Under the pieces are notes generated by a model. The model saw only the letters and a list, made by a program, of their open reading frames with translations, did not search any database and was not told the origin of the DNA. Shown piece by piece: positions 22,046 through 22,459 of a stretch of DNA of 22,459 nt. Position numbers and translations under genes: made by a program. Origin of the DNA: an uncultured Erysipelotrichaceae bacterium (lineage in GTDB: Bacteria; Bacillota_I; Bacilli_A; Erysipelotrichales; Erysipelotrichaceae); NCBI GenBank assembly GCA_902782955.1, contig CACZPD010000106.1, positions 1 through 22,459 of the forward strand, given 5' to 3'. Position 1 is the stretch's first letter. Each line of letters begins with the position of its first letter.

Positions 22046-22459
22046 ATGAAAAGAAGAAGAGGAATTTACTACGGCCTGGATCTTTTGAGAATCATATGCA
22101 CGATCGCAGTTGTGAATTTCCACGCAGCACCGGAACAGCTGCCGGGCGGATATCTTGCGGTATGTGTATTTTTCGTTATGCACGGGTATCTGTTCGTGCT
22201 TTCCGCCGCAAGGAAACACGAGTTCTCCGTAAAGGAATACTGGAAGAAACGGGCAGTGCGCCTGTATCTGCCGGTGGTGATCACGGTGGGACTGACGATC
22301 TTTGCGCTGCGCTATATGCCGGATATCATCTGGCTGAATGAAAAACCGGAAACACTCAGTGTACTGGGCTGTTTCAACAACTGGTGGCAGATCGCTGCCG
22401 GACAGTCCTATTTTGCCCGTGTTACGGAATCGCCGTTTACGCATATGTGGTATATCTCC
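22046..22459 (+). CDS. Acyltransferase-3 family membrane protein (5' part; truncated by window end)
   Basis: The first 138 codons are open to the window end, with no stop. The protein begins MKRRRGIYYGLDLLRIICTIAVVNFHA, the usual first helix and active-site His of acyltransferase-3 (OatA/NolL-type) proteins. GGYLAVCVFFVMHGYLFVLS is the second helix, WKKRAVRLYLPVVITVGLTI the third region, and SPFTHMWYIS the family motif before the next helix. These integral-membrane enzymes O-acylate cell-wall or surface polysaccharides. The real length is probably 330-600 residues. It looks leaderless. The specific acceptor is unknown. Confidence 0.87.
   Translation, partial: MKRRRGIYYGLDLLRIICTIAVVNFHAAPEQLPGGYLAVCVFFVMHGYLFVLSAARKHEFSVKEYWKKRAVRLYLPVVITVGLTIFALRYMPDIIWLNEKPETLSVLGCFNNWWQIAAGQSYFARVTESPFTHMWYIS

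Overview
The window looks like chromosomal DNA of a fermentative member of the Bacillota. It has moderate GC, AGGAGG-type ribosome binding sites, TTGACA/TATAAT promoters, short intergenic gaps and many U-tract terminators. The gene content fits a gut or oral anaerobe: phospho-beta-glucosidases, the arginine deiminase pathway, luxS, DegV, a class B sortase and an Rpn-type nuclease. An Erysipelotrichia-like host is my best guess, but that is inference from gene content and was not tested.

Layout. 1-1308: the 3' end of a GH1 phospho-beta-glucosidase, then an orphan 134-residue protein. 1371-3024: adenosine deaminase on the minus strand, divergent from a small nitroreductase. 3031-7692: arcA-arcB-arcC (arginine to ornithine, CO2, ammonia and ATP), then a second GH1 phospho-beta-glucosidase behind a terminator. 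7733-11213: a stand-alone protein with two DUF3320-like winged-helix units, and a 939-residue FAD/NAD(P)H/iron-sulfur oxidoreductase. 11276-12167: an esterase-fold hydrolase and a small orphan. 12384-13512: an Rpn-family PD-(D/E)XK nuclease gene followed by a partial tandem copy of its 3' end. 13693-15755: an HD-domain hydrolase, and a TetR regulator divergent from a DegV fatty-acid-binding protein. 15821-17982: a MarR regulator with two radical SAM enzymes, which I recognise as the 'radical SAM mobile pair' system. 17997-19536: an AlkD-like DNA glycosylase convergent with a TtcA-like tRNA thiolase. 19638-21993: luxS, a lipoprotein and a class B sortase. 22046-end: the start of an acyltransferase-3 membrane protein, cut by the window edge.

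The two most interesting loci are these. (1) In the Rpn nuclease gene, an internal Shine-Dalgarno and ATG precede the charged C-terminal domain. The same segment is duplicated downstream as a free-standing 75-codon ORF with the same RBS and spacing, which fits an intragenic antitoxin with a spare copy. (2) In the MarR/radical SAM operon, a 37-bp palindrome covers both the -10 box and the Shine-Dalgarno. A third theme is transcript architecture: at least four genes (11276, 17997, 19536 on the minus strand, 22046) have a -10 box only 6-10 nt before the ATG and no usable SD, so they are probably leaderless.

All functional calls come from reading motifs by eye. No database search was run.
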